Shown: piece after piece, positions 1 through 7,202 of the stretch | Position numbering within the stretch: the first letter of the stretch is position 1 | Layout: each line of letters opens with the position of its first letter | Assembly: GCA_944321745.1 (NCBI GenBank) | Contig: CALUML010000009.1 | Coordinates: 1-36,139 of the forward strand | Reading direction: 5' to 3' | Origin: an uncultured Bacteroidales bacterium | GTDB lineage: Bacteria > Bacteroidota > Bacteroidia > Bacteroidales > Paludibacteraceae | DNA length: 36,139 nt | Translations under genes and position numbers: made by a program | Notes under the pieces: generated by a model | Told to the model about the DNA's origin: nothing | The model's database searches: none | Seen by the model: the letters and a program-made list of their open reading frames with translations, nothing else

Positions 1-16
1 CAAGCTCTTAAGGCTG

Positions 17-138
17 CGGCCTCACCAAGCCCCTTCCGAGTAGGGGATGTTACCCCCAACCCCCTAAAGGGGGCTTTAAGTTACCTTCGTCTATGAAGTA
101 ATCTACATCCCCTCCTTGGGAGGGGCTTGGGGAGGCCG
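17..138. repeat. MITE-like palindromic element with ~33-bp inverted ends
   Basis: The ends at 17-50 and 105-138 are inverted copies with about four mismatches (left end reads GGCCTCACCAAGCCCC). The interior holds a second palindrome, CCCCCTAAAGGGGG, at about 60-73. No coding capacity. Shorter relatives occur at 2866-2892, 15760-15845 and 29139-29243, so this is a dispersed family. It could be a non-autonomous mobile element or a repeated terminator-type hairpin; no target-site duplication was established. Confidence 0.6.
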
Positions 139-142
139 GTAT

Positions 143-318
143 GTCGTTTTTGACGACGCACGTCAGTCGGTGGAGACGACGCACGTCAGTCGGTGGAGAC
201 GACGCACGTCCGTCTGTAAGACAAACGCACGTCCGTCTGTCTTACAAACGCACGTCCGTTTGCTCCGCAAACTCACGTCCGTCGTTTCCGCCGACTGACG
301 TGCGTTGTTTCCGCCGCC
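143..318. repeat. Tandem array of 23-bp units, each with a mini-hairpin
   Basis: CACGTC or a close variant recurs at 159, 182, 205, 228, 251, 274 and 297, exactly 23 bp apart. Each unit is an 8-nt block (GCACGTCC-like) plus a 15-nt imperfect hairpin of 6+3+6. Stems differ between units but mostly stay paired: GTCGTT/GACGAC (143-157), GTCGGT/GACGAC twice, GTCTGT/ACAAAC twice, GTTTGC/GCAAAC, GTCGTT/GCCGAC, then a decayed copy. Faint 23-bp periodicity (a TTTCCG block) continues to about 360, just before the helicase promoter. Function unknown. Confidence 0.75.
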
Positions 319-371
319 CCGCGCCCGCGCATTTCCGCCCCGCACATGGCCGGATTTCCGCGCAGAAAGCC

Positions 372-379
372 TATCTTTG
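372..379 (+). promoter_or_regulatory. -7 box of the helicase gene
   Basis: TATCTTTG matches the Bacteroidota -7 consensus TAnnTTTG and lies 31 bp before the ATG at 403. It makes that ATG the likely start, because the in-frame ATG at 346 lies upstream of the promoter. No good -33 TTTG is visible at the usual spacing. Confidence 0.6.
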
Positions 380-402
380 CAACGCACTTACAACCCCGAG
401 CG

Positions 403-2880
403 ATGGACACAGCACCTTCACCCTATTACCGCCTGGCCGAGGAGTTCGCCCTGCACACCGGCCGCAGCATCTACCTCACCGGCAAGGCCGGCACGGGCAA
501 GACCACCTTCCTGCGCCGCCTGCGCTCCATCACCCGCAAGCAGACCGCCGTGGTGGCCCCCACCGGCGTGGCCGCCATCAACGCCGGAGGGGTCACCATG
601 CACTCCTTCTTCCAACTGCCCTTCGGCCCCTTCGTCCCCACCCCCGCCGGGCGCAACCAGCTTATCGGGCAGCTCCACATGCAAGCCAACCGGCGCAAAG
701 TGCTGCAACAGCTCGAGTTGCTCGTCATCGACGAGGTGAGCATGGTGCGCGCCGACACGCTCGACATGGTCGACACCATCCTGCGCCACGTGCGCTTCCG
801 CCCCGATGAACCCTTCGGCGGCGTGCAGGTGGTGTTCATCGGCGACCTCTACCAGCTCTCCCCCGTGGTCAGCGACGAGGAATGGCGCATCCTCGCCCCC
901 TACTACCCCACGCCCTACTTTTTCCATAGCCAGGCCGTCAGGCAGCGGCCTCCCGTGCACATCGAGCTGGACCGCATCTTCCGGCAGGCCGACGGGCACT
1001 TCATCCGCCTGCTCAACGAAGTGCGCGACAACCGCCTCACCCCCGAAGGCCTCGACCTGCTCCGGAGCCGCTACGACCCCGCCTTCACGCCCCCCGAGGG
1101 CGACACCTACGTCACCCTCACCACCCACAACTACAAGGCCGACCGCATCAACCAGGCCGAGCTGGCCAAGCTCCCGGGTCCCGCGGCGAGCTTCCGGGCC
1201 GAGGTCAAGGGCGAATACCCCGAGAAAAGCTACCCCGCCGAAGCCACGTTGGAACTGAAGACGGGGGCCAAGGTCATGTTCCTGAAGAACGACACCGAGA
1301 CCCCCCGCCGCTACTTCAACGGCAAGATAGGCGTGGTCGAGGAGATGGACGACGACGGCATCACCGTGCGCATCCCCGGCGACGACGCGCCCATCCTCGT
1401 GCAGCGCGACACGTGGCGCAACATCCGCTACACCACCGACCCCGCCACCCGGCAGATAGAGGAAAAGGAACTGGGCACCTTCACCCAATACCCCCTGCGC
1501 CTGGCCTGGGCCATCACCATCCACAAGAGCCAGGGGCTGACGTTCGACAAAGCCGTGATCGATGCCGGCGACGCCTTCGCCCCCGGCCAGGTGTACGTCG
1601 CCCTCAGCCGGTGCCGTTCCCTCGAAGGCCTCGTGCTCCACAGCCCCGTCAGCCCCCAGTCGCTGCACAACGACCAGGCCATCGTGGAGCATGAACGGCA
1701 GCGGCCCGCCATCTCCCAGCTCGAAGCGCAGCTGGAGCAGTCGAAGAACGAATACCGCCTCCTGGTGCTCGACACCCTCTTCGAACTGGGCGGACTCGAA
1801 GGACACGCCGCACGCGTGCAACGCCTTGTGGCCGAACACGCCCCCTCCTTCAACCCCGACGCGCCCGCCTACGCCGCCGACCTCGTGGACCAGGTGCGCC
1901 CCCTGCGCGACATCGGCGCACGCTTCCGCACCCAGCTGCACGCCATCCTCGCCCGCACCCCGGTGGACGAGACACACCTGCAAGCCCGCATCGCAGCCGC
2001 CTCCGACTTCTTCTGCGGCAGGCTCGACGCGCTCGCGGACACCCTGCGCCGTTCCGAGGTCACCTCCGACAGCCGCGACCAGGCTGGGGAATATGAGGAG
2101 GAAATGGAAGCCCTCTTCACCGAGGCGGCGCAGAAACGCCACCTGCTCGCCGGGCTCAAGGCGCGCTTCACGGTGGAGGATTACTACCGGTGCAGGAACG
2201 ACTTCAGCATGCCTCCCTTCACGCTGCACGCCTACGCCGGGCACGACCAGGCCAAGCCCCGCGCCGCCAGCCGCCATCCCGGCCTGTACCAGGCTCTGGT
2301 GCGCCGCCGCCAGCAGCTGTGCGAGCCGCACGACGCGCCCATCTACCTCGTGGCGCAGACGCGCACCCTGCTCGAAATGGCCGACTACCTGCCGCAGACG
2401 GAGCAGGAACTGCTGCGCATCAGCGGCTTCGGCCCCGCCAAGGTCAAGGCCTACGGCACCGCCTTCCTCGAAGTGATACACGATTATTGCCTGGAGCACG
2501 GCCTCGGCTCGCTCATGCACGAGAAGGAGGAGAAGAAACCGAAACGGGAGCGGAAACCCAAAGCCGAAAAGCCGCCGAAAGTGCCCACCCGCCAGCGCAC
2601 GCTCGAACTCTACCGGCAGGGCAAAACCCCGGACGAGATAGCGGCGGAGCGGGGACTGGCTGTTTCCACCATCGTGGGGCACCTCGCCCCGCACCTGGAC
2701 AACGAGGTGGACATCGACGACCTCATCGCCCCCGCCCGCCGCGAGCTGGCCCTCCGCCTGGCGCGGGAGCAGGAGGAGGCGGGCCAGCCGCCCTACGCGG
2801 CGTTGAAGGCGCAACTCTCGCCTGTGGAGTACCACGCCTTCCTGGCGTGGAGGAAGCGCACACCACCCCCAACCCCCTAA
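403..2880 (+). CDS. PIF1/RecD-like DNA helicase with HRDC and HTH tail
   Basis: Predicted 825-residue superfamily 1 helicase. Walker A GKAGTGKTTF is near residues 27-36 and Walker B LVIDEVSM near 106-113. A later motif reads AWAITIHKSQGLTFDKAV, typical of PIF1/RecD-type helicases. The central part resembles no domain I can name. An HRDC-type nucleic-acid-binding domain lies at about 630-700 (LLRISGFGPAKVKAYG), then a Lys/Glu-rich linker and a helix-turn-helix at about 730-765 (GKTPDEIAAERGLAVSTIVG). This architecture is common in Bacteroidota; a role in genome maintenance is inferred. Start 403 is preferred over 346 because the -7 box lies between them. The last residues (TPPPTP) and the stop are encoded inside a dispersed repeat, so the C-terminus was probably reset by that repeat. 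Confidence 0.88.
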   Translation: MDTAPSPYYRLAEEFALHTGRSIYLTGKAGTGKTTFLRRLRSITRKQTAVVAPTGVAAINAGGVTMHSFFQLPFGPFVPTPAGRNQLIGQLHMQANRRKVLQQLELLVIDEVSMVRADTLDMVDTILRHVRFRPDEPFGGVQVVFIGDLYQLSPVVSDEEWRILAPYYPTPYFFHSQAVRQRPPVHIELDRIFRQADGHFIRLLNEVRDNRLTPEGLDLLRSRYDPAFTPPEGDTYVTLTTHNYKADRINQAELAKLPGPAASFRAEVKGEYPEKSYPAEATLELKTGAKVMFLKNDTETPRRYFNGKIGVVEEMDDDGITVRIPGDDAPILVQRDTWRNIRYTTDPATRQIEEKELGTFTQYPLRLAWAITIHKSQGLTFDKAVIDAGDAFAPGQVYVALSRCRSLEGLVLHSPVSPQSLHNDQAIVEHERQRPAISQLEAQLEQSKNEYRLLVLDTLFELGGLEGHAARVQRLVAEHAPSFNPDAPAYAADLVDQVRPLRDIGARFRTQLHAILARTPVDETHLQARIAAASDFFCGRLDALADTLRRSEVTSDSRDQAGEYEEEMEALFTEAAQKRHLLAGLKARFTVEDYYRCRNDFSMPPFTLHAYAGHDQAKPRAASRHPGLYQALVRRRQQLCEPHDAPIYLVAQTRTLLEMADYLPQTEQELLRISGFGPAKVKAYGTAFLEVIHDYCLEHGLGSLMHEKEEKKPKRERKPKAEKPPKVPTRQRTLELYRQGKTPDEIAAERGLAVSTIVGHLAPHLDNEVDIDDLIAPARRELALRLAREQEEAGQPPYAALKAQLSPVEYHAFLAWRKRTPPPTP

Positions 2881-2892
2881 AGGGGGCTTCTT
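2866..2892. repeat. Dispersed CCCCCTAAAGGGGG palindrome at helicase 3' end
   Basis: CACCCCCAACCCCC followed by TAAAGGGGGCTTC matches the core of the element at 17-138 (about 53-77). The TAA in the palindrome centre is the helicase stop codon. The GC-rich hairpin could act as a terminator, but no strong T-run follows. Confidence 0.65.
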
Positions 2893-2999
2893 CCCTAAAC
2901 GCAAAGGGCGCATCTTTTACGCTGCCAATCGGGCACTGGCTGCTATGGGAGAGGGATTGATGATTAATTTCAAATATCATGCAGCTTTATTAAAATACA

Positions 3000-3314
3000 A
3001 TGAGACAGTATCTTTTCCTTTTCTTGGCAATTGTCTGCGAGGTGATTGCCACCAGTGCACTGAAACAGACAGAGCAGTTCACCCGTCTTGTCCCCTCCTT
3101 GATAACTCTTACGGGCTACGCGAGTGCGTTCTATTTTCTCAGTATAGTTTTGCGGAGCATCCCGCTGGGCATCGCTTATGCCATTTGGTCAGGGGTGGGT
3201 ATTGGTTGGCATGTATTCAAGCAGCATCTCGACCCGCCTGCCATCATTGGCATCGGGATGATTATAGGCGGTGTGCTGGTGATAAATCTGTTTTCAAATT
3301 CTGCTGCCCATTGA
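3000..3314 (+). CDS. Small multidrug resistance (EmrE/QacE-type) transporter, shortened TM3
   Basis: 104 residues in the SMR family, proton-coupled exporters of cationic drugs that work as dimers in the inner membrane. The essential membrane glutamate is present as E14 (IVCEVIATSALK), and the TM3 signature GIAYAIWSGVGI and TM4 PAIIGIGMIIGGVLVINL are clear. Family members normally carry about six hydrophobic residues (VLISLL/I-type) between GVGI and the GW.VFKQ.LD segment. Here GVGI runs straight into GWHVFKQHLD at residues 65-78, an apparent 18-bp in-frame deletion that would shorten TM3. The protein may therefore be non-functional although its frame is open. It lies in an AT-richer patch beside two pseudogenes. 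Family call is firm; activity is doubtful. Confidence 0.85.
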   Translation: MRQYLFLFLAIVCEVIATSALKQTEQFTRLVPSLITLTGYASAFYFLSIVLRSIPLGIAYAIWSGVGIGWHVFKQHLDPPAIIGIGMIIGGVLVINLFSNSAAH

Positions 3315-3365
3315 TTCCGTCCCACTCAACTTAAAAATTGCCCATGCGCTTAAAAGACATCATAA

Positions 3366-3572
3366 CATCACGAACTGTCCCAGCTAAAACCCTGCTGTTT
3401 CCGGAGCTACCAGCTATTGTTCCTGTCACGAATCAAATACACTCCTCAGCAACGCTATGAGGAACTGCTAAAGGCTTATCCGCAAATCATCCGGCGCGTG
3501 CCGCAGCACTACATCGCTTCCTATTTGGGTATTACGCCCGTGTCGTTGTCGCGCATCCGAAATCGCCGGTGA
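3366..3572 (+). pseudogene. Crp/Fnr-family regulator, C-terminal remnant
   Basis: An open frame with no good start codon, bounded upstream by an in-frame TAA (3363-3365) and ending at TGA 3570-3572. Its last residues include [19 protein letters not shown], the winged-helix recognition region of Bacteroidota Crp/Fnr (cAMP receptor-like) regulators. About 69 codons remain; the cyclic-nucleotide-binding domain that should precede them is missing. It sits just after the SMR gene and may have regulated it, which is inference. Confidence 0.75.
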
Positions 3573-3620
3573 CACTTCGTTTCTTTACAAATGTTATCAT
3601 CCCGTTCCCTGCTGATATGC

Positions 3621-3628
3621 GAACTTTG
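3621..3628 (+). promoter_or_regulatory. Possible -7 box of the DUF4405 gene
   Basis: GAACTTTG matches TAnnTTTG except the first base and lies 33 bp before the ATG at 3654, the same spacing as other promoters here. Confidence 0.35.
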
Positions 3629-3653
3629 CGGCGCAATATCAAAAGCAAGGAAC

Positions 3654-4063
3654 ATGAAAAAGATTTTCATTATTGACTGGGTACTTATACCAGCTTTCAT
3701 TCTTTCGGCAGCCGCAGGCATAGGGTTGCACAACGCCGGACACGGAAACAATCATGAGGTGTGGCACAACTGGGCGGTAGCGCACATCTTGTCCAGCCTG
3801 TGTTGTTCACGACACTCGTCATGGCGCACATCAAGACCCATTGGGCATGGTACACAAGCCTGTTCCGGAACGGGCTTGGAAGGAAAAGCCACGTCACCGT
3901 CATCGTCTCCATTCTATTCATGGTTGTTTCCCTGACAGGTTGCGTCCTCTTGGGTGTGGAAGGAGCTAATTCCGGCATCGGGCTGTGGCACTACCGCATC
4001 GGTCTGCTATCCGTAGCCTTGTTCGGCGGACATATACTATACAAAGAAACAAGAATTATGTAA
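3654..4063 (+). pseudogene. DUF4405-type membrane protein, frameshifted
   Basis: Two overlapping frames give one protein when joined. The first (3654 to about 3800) reads MKKIFIIDWVLIPAFILSA and later EVWHNWAVAHILSSL. The second (about 3803 to 4063) reads LFTTLVMAHIKTHWAWYTSL and ends in GHILYKETRIM. Removing two bases (TG at about 3801-3802 in agcctgtgttgttcacg) restores about 135 residues, the size I expect for DUF4405 membrane proteins. The His-rich helices (HEVWHNWAVAH, HIKTHWAWY) could bind haem or metal, as suggested for this family. The dinucleotide gain fits slippage in a TG-rich stretch. A sequencing error cannot be excluded without reads. Confidence 0.78.
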
Positions 4064-4136
4064 ACTTTTCCAGCAGGGGACGATGCCAATCCTTACGGAG
4101 AAACATTTTCTCTGTAGGGATTTGTTTTTGGCAAGT

Positions 4137-4340
4137 GCATGTTTTCCCATCCGTGCGGGAATGTTTTCCGATTTATGCGGATAACTTTTACTGCCCACAG
4201 TTGTGGGTCGTACAACCCATAACTGTGGGCAGTAAAACTTCTGCGCATGAGTTGGAAAATATATGCTGGCATATCGGAAAACATTTGCAGGCAAGTAGGA
4301 AAACATCCGCGCACCAATCAGGAAGCATGTGCTTGTAGGA
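4137..4340. repeat. Inverted array of ~22-bp GGAAAAC units
   Basis: On the right, GTAAAA/GGAAAA/GGAAGC starts at 4232, 4254, 4276, 4298 and 4321 (steps of 22-23 bp). On the left the reverse complement TTTTCC/TTTTAC starts at 4142, 4164 and 4186 (steps of 22 bp). The two arms are mirror images around about 4211. The unit around 4298-4317 (GGAAAACATCCGCGCACC) recurs at 11885-11910. Non-coding; function unknown. Confidence 0.7.
4186..4237. repeat. 23-bp-stem inverted repeat at the array centre
   Basis: Arms 4186-4208 and 4215-4237 are reverse complements with one mismatch (left arm begins TTTTACTGCCCACAG), separated by a 6-nt loop. It can form a long hairpin in RNA or a cruciform in DNA. No T-tract follows on either strand, so a simple intrinsic terminator is unlikely. 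Confidence 0.75.
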
Positions 4341-4458
4341 GAGTTGGAATAGCTTGCTCTATTCGCAACTGATGTTGGACTTTCTTTGCGGAAACACACC
4401 TGTTTGGTGGATGTCATGAGTTGCAATGATTCTTGCCTCTTGCTCCTTGCCTCTCGCA

Positions 4459-4516
4459 TTGTAACCACATTATCACGACTTCGTAACCAAATTGTAACAT
4501 GGCGGGGCGACCTTTG
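4459..4516 (+). promoter_or_regulatory. Pho-box-like 11-bp direct repeats plus -7 box
   Basis: GTAAC starts at 4461, 4483 and 4494, with a weaker copy (ATCAC) at 4472, giving four sites on an 11-bp grid. GACCTTTG (4509-4516), a near-consensus -7 box, starts 15 bp after the start of the last repeat and there is no good -33 element. OmpR/PhoB-family regulators classically bind 11-bp direct repeats in place of a -35 region. A site for the response regulator at 11044-11739 is inferred. Confidence 0.5.
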
Positions 4517-4542
4517 CAGCGTCAAACAAAAACCGGATAGTT

Positions 4543-4911
4543 ATGAAGTTTTTAGTTAGTACGTGCGTAGCCTTTTTCTTTGGCTTGGTAGCCTTTGCGG
4601 GTGAAAACGTGGTTGTAAAGAACCAGCCGAACACCATGCAGGCGAATGTCGAAATGTCCAGTGAAGATTCGCAGTTCGTCATCTCGGGCGACATCACGGA
4701 CAAGCTGAACAATGAAACCTTGGCCGGTGCCGCCATACACGTGGCGGGCGCGAAGGTGTATTCCGACTTGGACGGTCATTTTTCCATCCCTGTGGACAAG
4801 CCGGGCGTGTACACTTTGACGGTGGAACTGATTTCTTACGAAACGGCCGAGTTGCAGGTGGAAGTGAAGGATGCCAGCAGCAGTTTTGCTGTGGAACTGG
4901 CACAAAGATAA
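4543..4911 (+). CDS. Small secreted carboxypeptidase-regulatory-like domain protein
   Basis: 122 residues. An N-terminal signal peptide (about 1-19, MKFLVSTCVAFFFGLVAFAG) is followed by a single CarboxypepD_reg-like Ig fold: FVISGDITDKLNNETLAGA, then VYSDLDGHFSIPV, then VYTLTVELISYETAELQVEV. This fold usually occurs as a domain of TonB-dependent receptors and large surface proteins; here it stands alone. No catalytic residues are evident. The gene has its own promoter with a Pho-box-like array and its own terminator, so it looks monocistronic. A structural or binding role in the periplasm or at the surface during phosphate limitation is inference. Confidence 0.75.
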   Translation: MKFLVSTCVAFFFGLVAFAGENVVVKNQPNTMQANVEMSSEDSQFVISGDITDKLNNETLAGAAIHVAGAKVYSDLDGHFSIPVDKPGVYTLTVELISYETAELQVEVKDASSSFAVELAQR

Positions 4912-4944
4912 GGCAGGGTATTTTTACTTGAAGAGTTGTGGATT

Positions 4945-4984
4945 ATGGCCGGCAAGCGGATGCGCATGTCGGCTATCTTTTTTT
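4945..4984 (+). terminator. Intrinsic terminator after the small secreted gene
   Basis: Stem arms 4945-4958 (ATGGCCGGCAAGCG) and 4963-4976 (CGCATGTCGGCTAT) pair with one mismatch and two G-U pairs around a 4-nt loop, followed by CTTTTTTT (4977-4984). This is a standard rho-independent terminator separating the gene from ppk. Confidence 0.8.
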
Positions 4985-5039
4985 GAGGAAAAGTAAAGTG
5001 GCACAAGCAGTTTAGATACTTCAATTTGAAAAAAATGCA

Positions 5040-5047
5040 TATATTTG
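5040..5047 (+). promoter_or_regulatory. -7 box of ppk
   Basis: TATATTTG is an exact TAnnTTTG match 36 bp before the ATG at 5076. TTTG at 5025-5028 is closer than the usual -33 spacing. No GTAAC array is visible here. Confidence 0.6.
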
Positions 5048-5075
5048 TCCTGCGAACTATTTCAATCTGCCGGTT

Positions 5076-7145
5076 ATGATAAAGAAGATAACGAAGAAAG
5101 CCCTCGCCGACGCTTATGTGGAGCGCGATCTTAGTTGGATGTACTTCAACCGCCGCATTTTACAGGAGGCGGAGAAGCCACGCGTACCCCTGCTGGAGCG
5201 ACTCTCGTTCCTCGGAATTTATTCCAACAACCTGGACGAGTTCTTTCGGGTGCGTATGGCCACTCTGAGCCGCATCGCCGAATGCGAAGACAACGCGCTG
5301 CGCCGTGAGAGCAAGCAGGCTCAACAGTTGATAGGCCGCATCAACAAACTGAATGCAAAGTATGTGATGGAATACGAGGCAGCCATTCGCGAGGTGACGC
5401 GTCTGCTGCGGGAGGAAAACATCTTCCTGCTCAAGGAGACGGAACTGGACGAGGAACAGCAGGCCTTCGTGCGCCGCTTCTTCTATGCAAAGCTCAGCAG
5501 CAGCATCAGCCCCGTGTGGCTTTCGGCTGTGAAGCAGCTCACCGAGGAGGCCGATGACAATATTTATATGGCTGTGCGCCTGAGGACGGCGGGCAAGAAA
5601 AAGCACGACTATGCCCTCATTGCCTTGCCCGTGGCCGAATGCGGGCGTTTCCTGCGCCTGCCCGACCGGGAGGGGAAAAGTTACCTGATGTACCTGGACG
5701 ACGTGGTGCGCTACTGCCTGCCCATGGTATTTGCCGGACTAGGTTACGAGGACTTTTCTGCCTACGCCTTCAAGTTTACCAAAGATGCCGAGATGGAGAT
5801 AGACAACGACCTGCGCAATAGCTTGATGCAAAAAATATCCAAGGGAGTGAAGAGCCGCAAGAAGGGTGATGCGCTGCGGGTGATATATGATGCGGAGATG
5901 CCCAAGGAGATGGTGCGCCGGGTGATGGAAAAACTTAACCTGGACAAGTTGGACACGGTGCTGAGTGGAGGCCGATACCACAACCACAAGGATTTGATGA
6001 CTTTCCCCGACTGCGGACGCACCGACCTTAAATATCCAGCGTGGCCGCCCATCGTGAAGGCGGGGTTGGAAAACGGCACGAGCCTGCTGGCCCAGGTGCA
6101 GGCGGGCGACCGGTTCATCCACGTGCCCTATCACAGTTTCGACTATTACATCCGTCTGTTGCAGGAGGCGGCCATCAGCCGGGAGGTGAAAAGCATCCGG
6201 ACTACCCTTTACCGCCTGGCCAAGGACTCCAAGGTGGTAAAAGCCCTTATCTGTGCAGCCCGCAACGGCAAGAAGGTGACGGTTGTCATCGAGTTGCTTG
6301 CGCGCTTTGACGAGGCTTCGAACATCGGCTGGTCCAAGCGGATGCAGGACGCGGGCATCCAGGTCATCTTCGGGGTGGAAGGATTGAAAGTACATTCCAA
6401 GCTCACGCACATCGGCATGCGTCATGGCAATGACATTGCCTGTATCAGCACGGGCAACTTCCACGAAGGCAACGCCCGCACCTATACCGATTATATGTTG
6501 CTTACGGCCTCGCGTCCTATTACGAGCGACGTGAACGCCGTGTTTTCCTTTATCGAGCGGCCTTATTCCCCCGTGCGCTTCAAGGAACTGCTGGTATCGC
6601 CCAATGAGATGAAACGCAAGTTCATCCGCCTCATCGACAACGAAATCAAGAATCATCTGGCGGGCAAGCCTGCCTACATCCTCATCAAAATAAACCACGT
6701 GACAGACCAGGACATGGTGCGCAAGCTGTACGAGGCCTCGGCCAACGGCGTGCCGGTGCGCATGGTGGTACGGGGCAACTGCTCGGTGGTGCCGGGCATT
6801 CCCGGCTTGAGCGACCACATCCGCATCAATGGCATCATTGACCGTTATCTGGAGCATTCGCGCATCTTCATCTTTGCAGCCGGGGGCGAGGATCATACTT
6901 TCATCGGGTCGGCAGATTGGATGCCGCGCAACTTGGATAACCGCATCGAGGTGGTGACTCCCGTGTACGACCCGGCCATCAAGACCGACTTGCGCCGGGT
7001 AGTGGAATATGGCTTGCGCGACACCTGTCAAGGACGCTTGGTCGATGGCCGAGGCAAGAACGAGCCTTGGACCACGGACGATGGCGGCCATGCCCCCTTC
7101 CGCTCGCAAGAAGAATTGTATAGGTATTATTTGGCTAATAGCTAG
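5076..7145 (+). CDS. ppk1: Polyphosphate kinase 1
   Basis: 689 residues, normal length for PPK1, which reversibly polymerises ATP gamma-phosphate into inorganic polyphosphate. The N-domain is typical (ERDLSWMYFNRRILQEAE; FLGIYSNNLDEFFRVRMA) and the linker before the catalytic half reads HVPYHSFDYYIRLLQEAA. The histidine equivalent to the phosphorylated E. coli His435 is at about residue 440 (GLKVHSKLTHIG). The one equivalent to His592 is at about 594 (DRYLEHSRIFIF). The C-terminal signature GSADWMPRNLDNRIEVVTPV is intact. At the position where many PPK1s have a His just before GTGNF, this protein reads ACISTGNFHEGNA. The exopolyphosphatase gene follows after 57 bp on the same strand, so synthesis and breakdown of polyphosphate are probably co-transcribed. 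Confidence 0.95.
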   Translation: MIKKITKKALADAYVERDLSWMYFNRRILQEAEKPRVPLLERLSFLGIYSNNLDEFFRVRMATLSRIAECEDNALRRESKQAQQLIGRINKLNAKYVMEYEAAIREVTRLLREENIFLLKETELDEEQQAFVRRFFYAKLSSSISPVWLSAVKQLTEEADDNIYMAVRLRTAGKKKHDYALIALPVAECGRFLRLPDREGKSYLMYLDDVVRYCLPMVFAGLGYEDFSAYAFKFTKDAEMEIDNDLRNSLMQKISKGVKSRKKGDALRVIYDAEMPKEMVRRVMEKLNLDKLDTVLSGGRYHNHKDLMTFPDCGRTDLKYPAWPPIVKAGLENGTSLLAQVQAGDRFIHVPYHSFDYYIRLLQEAAISREVKSIRTTLYRLAKDSKVVKALICAARNGKKVTVVIELLARFDEASNIGWSKRMQDAGIQVIFGVEGLKVHSKLTHIGMRHGNDIACISTGNFHEGNARTYTDYMLLTASRPITSDVNAVFSFIERPYSPVRFKELLVSPNEMKRKFIRLIDNEIKNHLAGKPAYILIKINHVTDQDMVRKLYEASANGVPVRMVVRGNCSVVPGIPGLSDHIRINGIIDRYLEHSRIFIFAAGGEDHTFIGSADWMPRNLDNRIEVVTPVYDPAIKTDLRRVVEYGLRDTCQGRLVDGRGKNEPWTTDDGGHAPFRSQEELYRYYLANS

Positions 7146-7202
7146 TAGTTAGTGGCGAGTGGTAAGCTAGTTAATCAATCATTCCATCATTCAGTTATTC
7201 TT

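Noticed and set aside
143..361. CRISPR array
   Set aside because: The conserved block is only about 8 nt, the period is 23 bp and the intervening sequence is a hairpin, not a unique spacer. No cas genes are present.
418..2913. Long open frame on the minus strand opposite the helicase
   Set aside because: It mirrors a clearly conserved gene, has low-complexity Gly/Val/His-rich translation and no family motif; typical of G+C-rich DNA.
3795..3810. Programmed frameshift in the DUF4405 gene
   Set aside because: There is no X-XXY-YYZ slippery heptamer or downstream pseudoknot, and the neighbouring genes are also damaged; ordinary decay is simpler.
5739..7109. Long minus-strand frame opposite ppk
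   Set aside because: The plus strand encodes an unambiguous PPK1; the antisense translation shows no domain.
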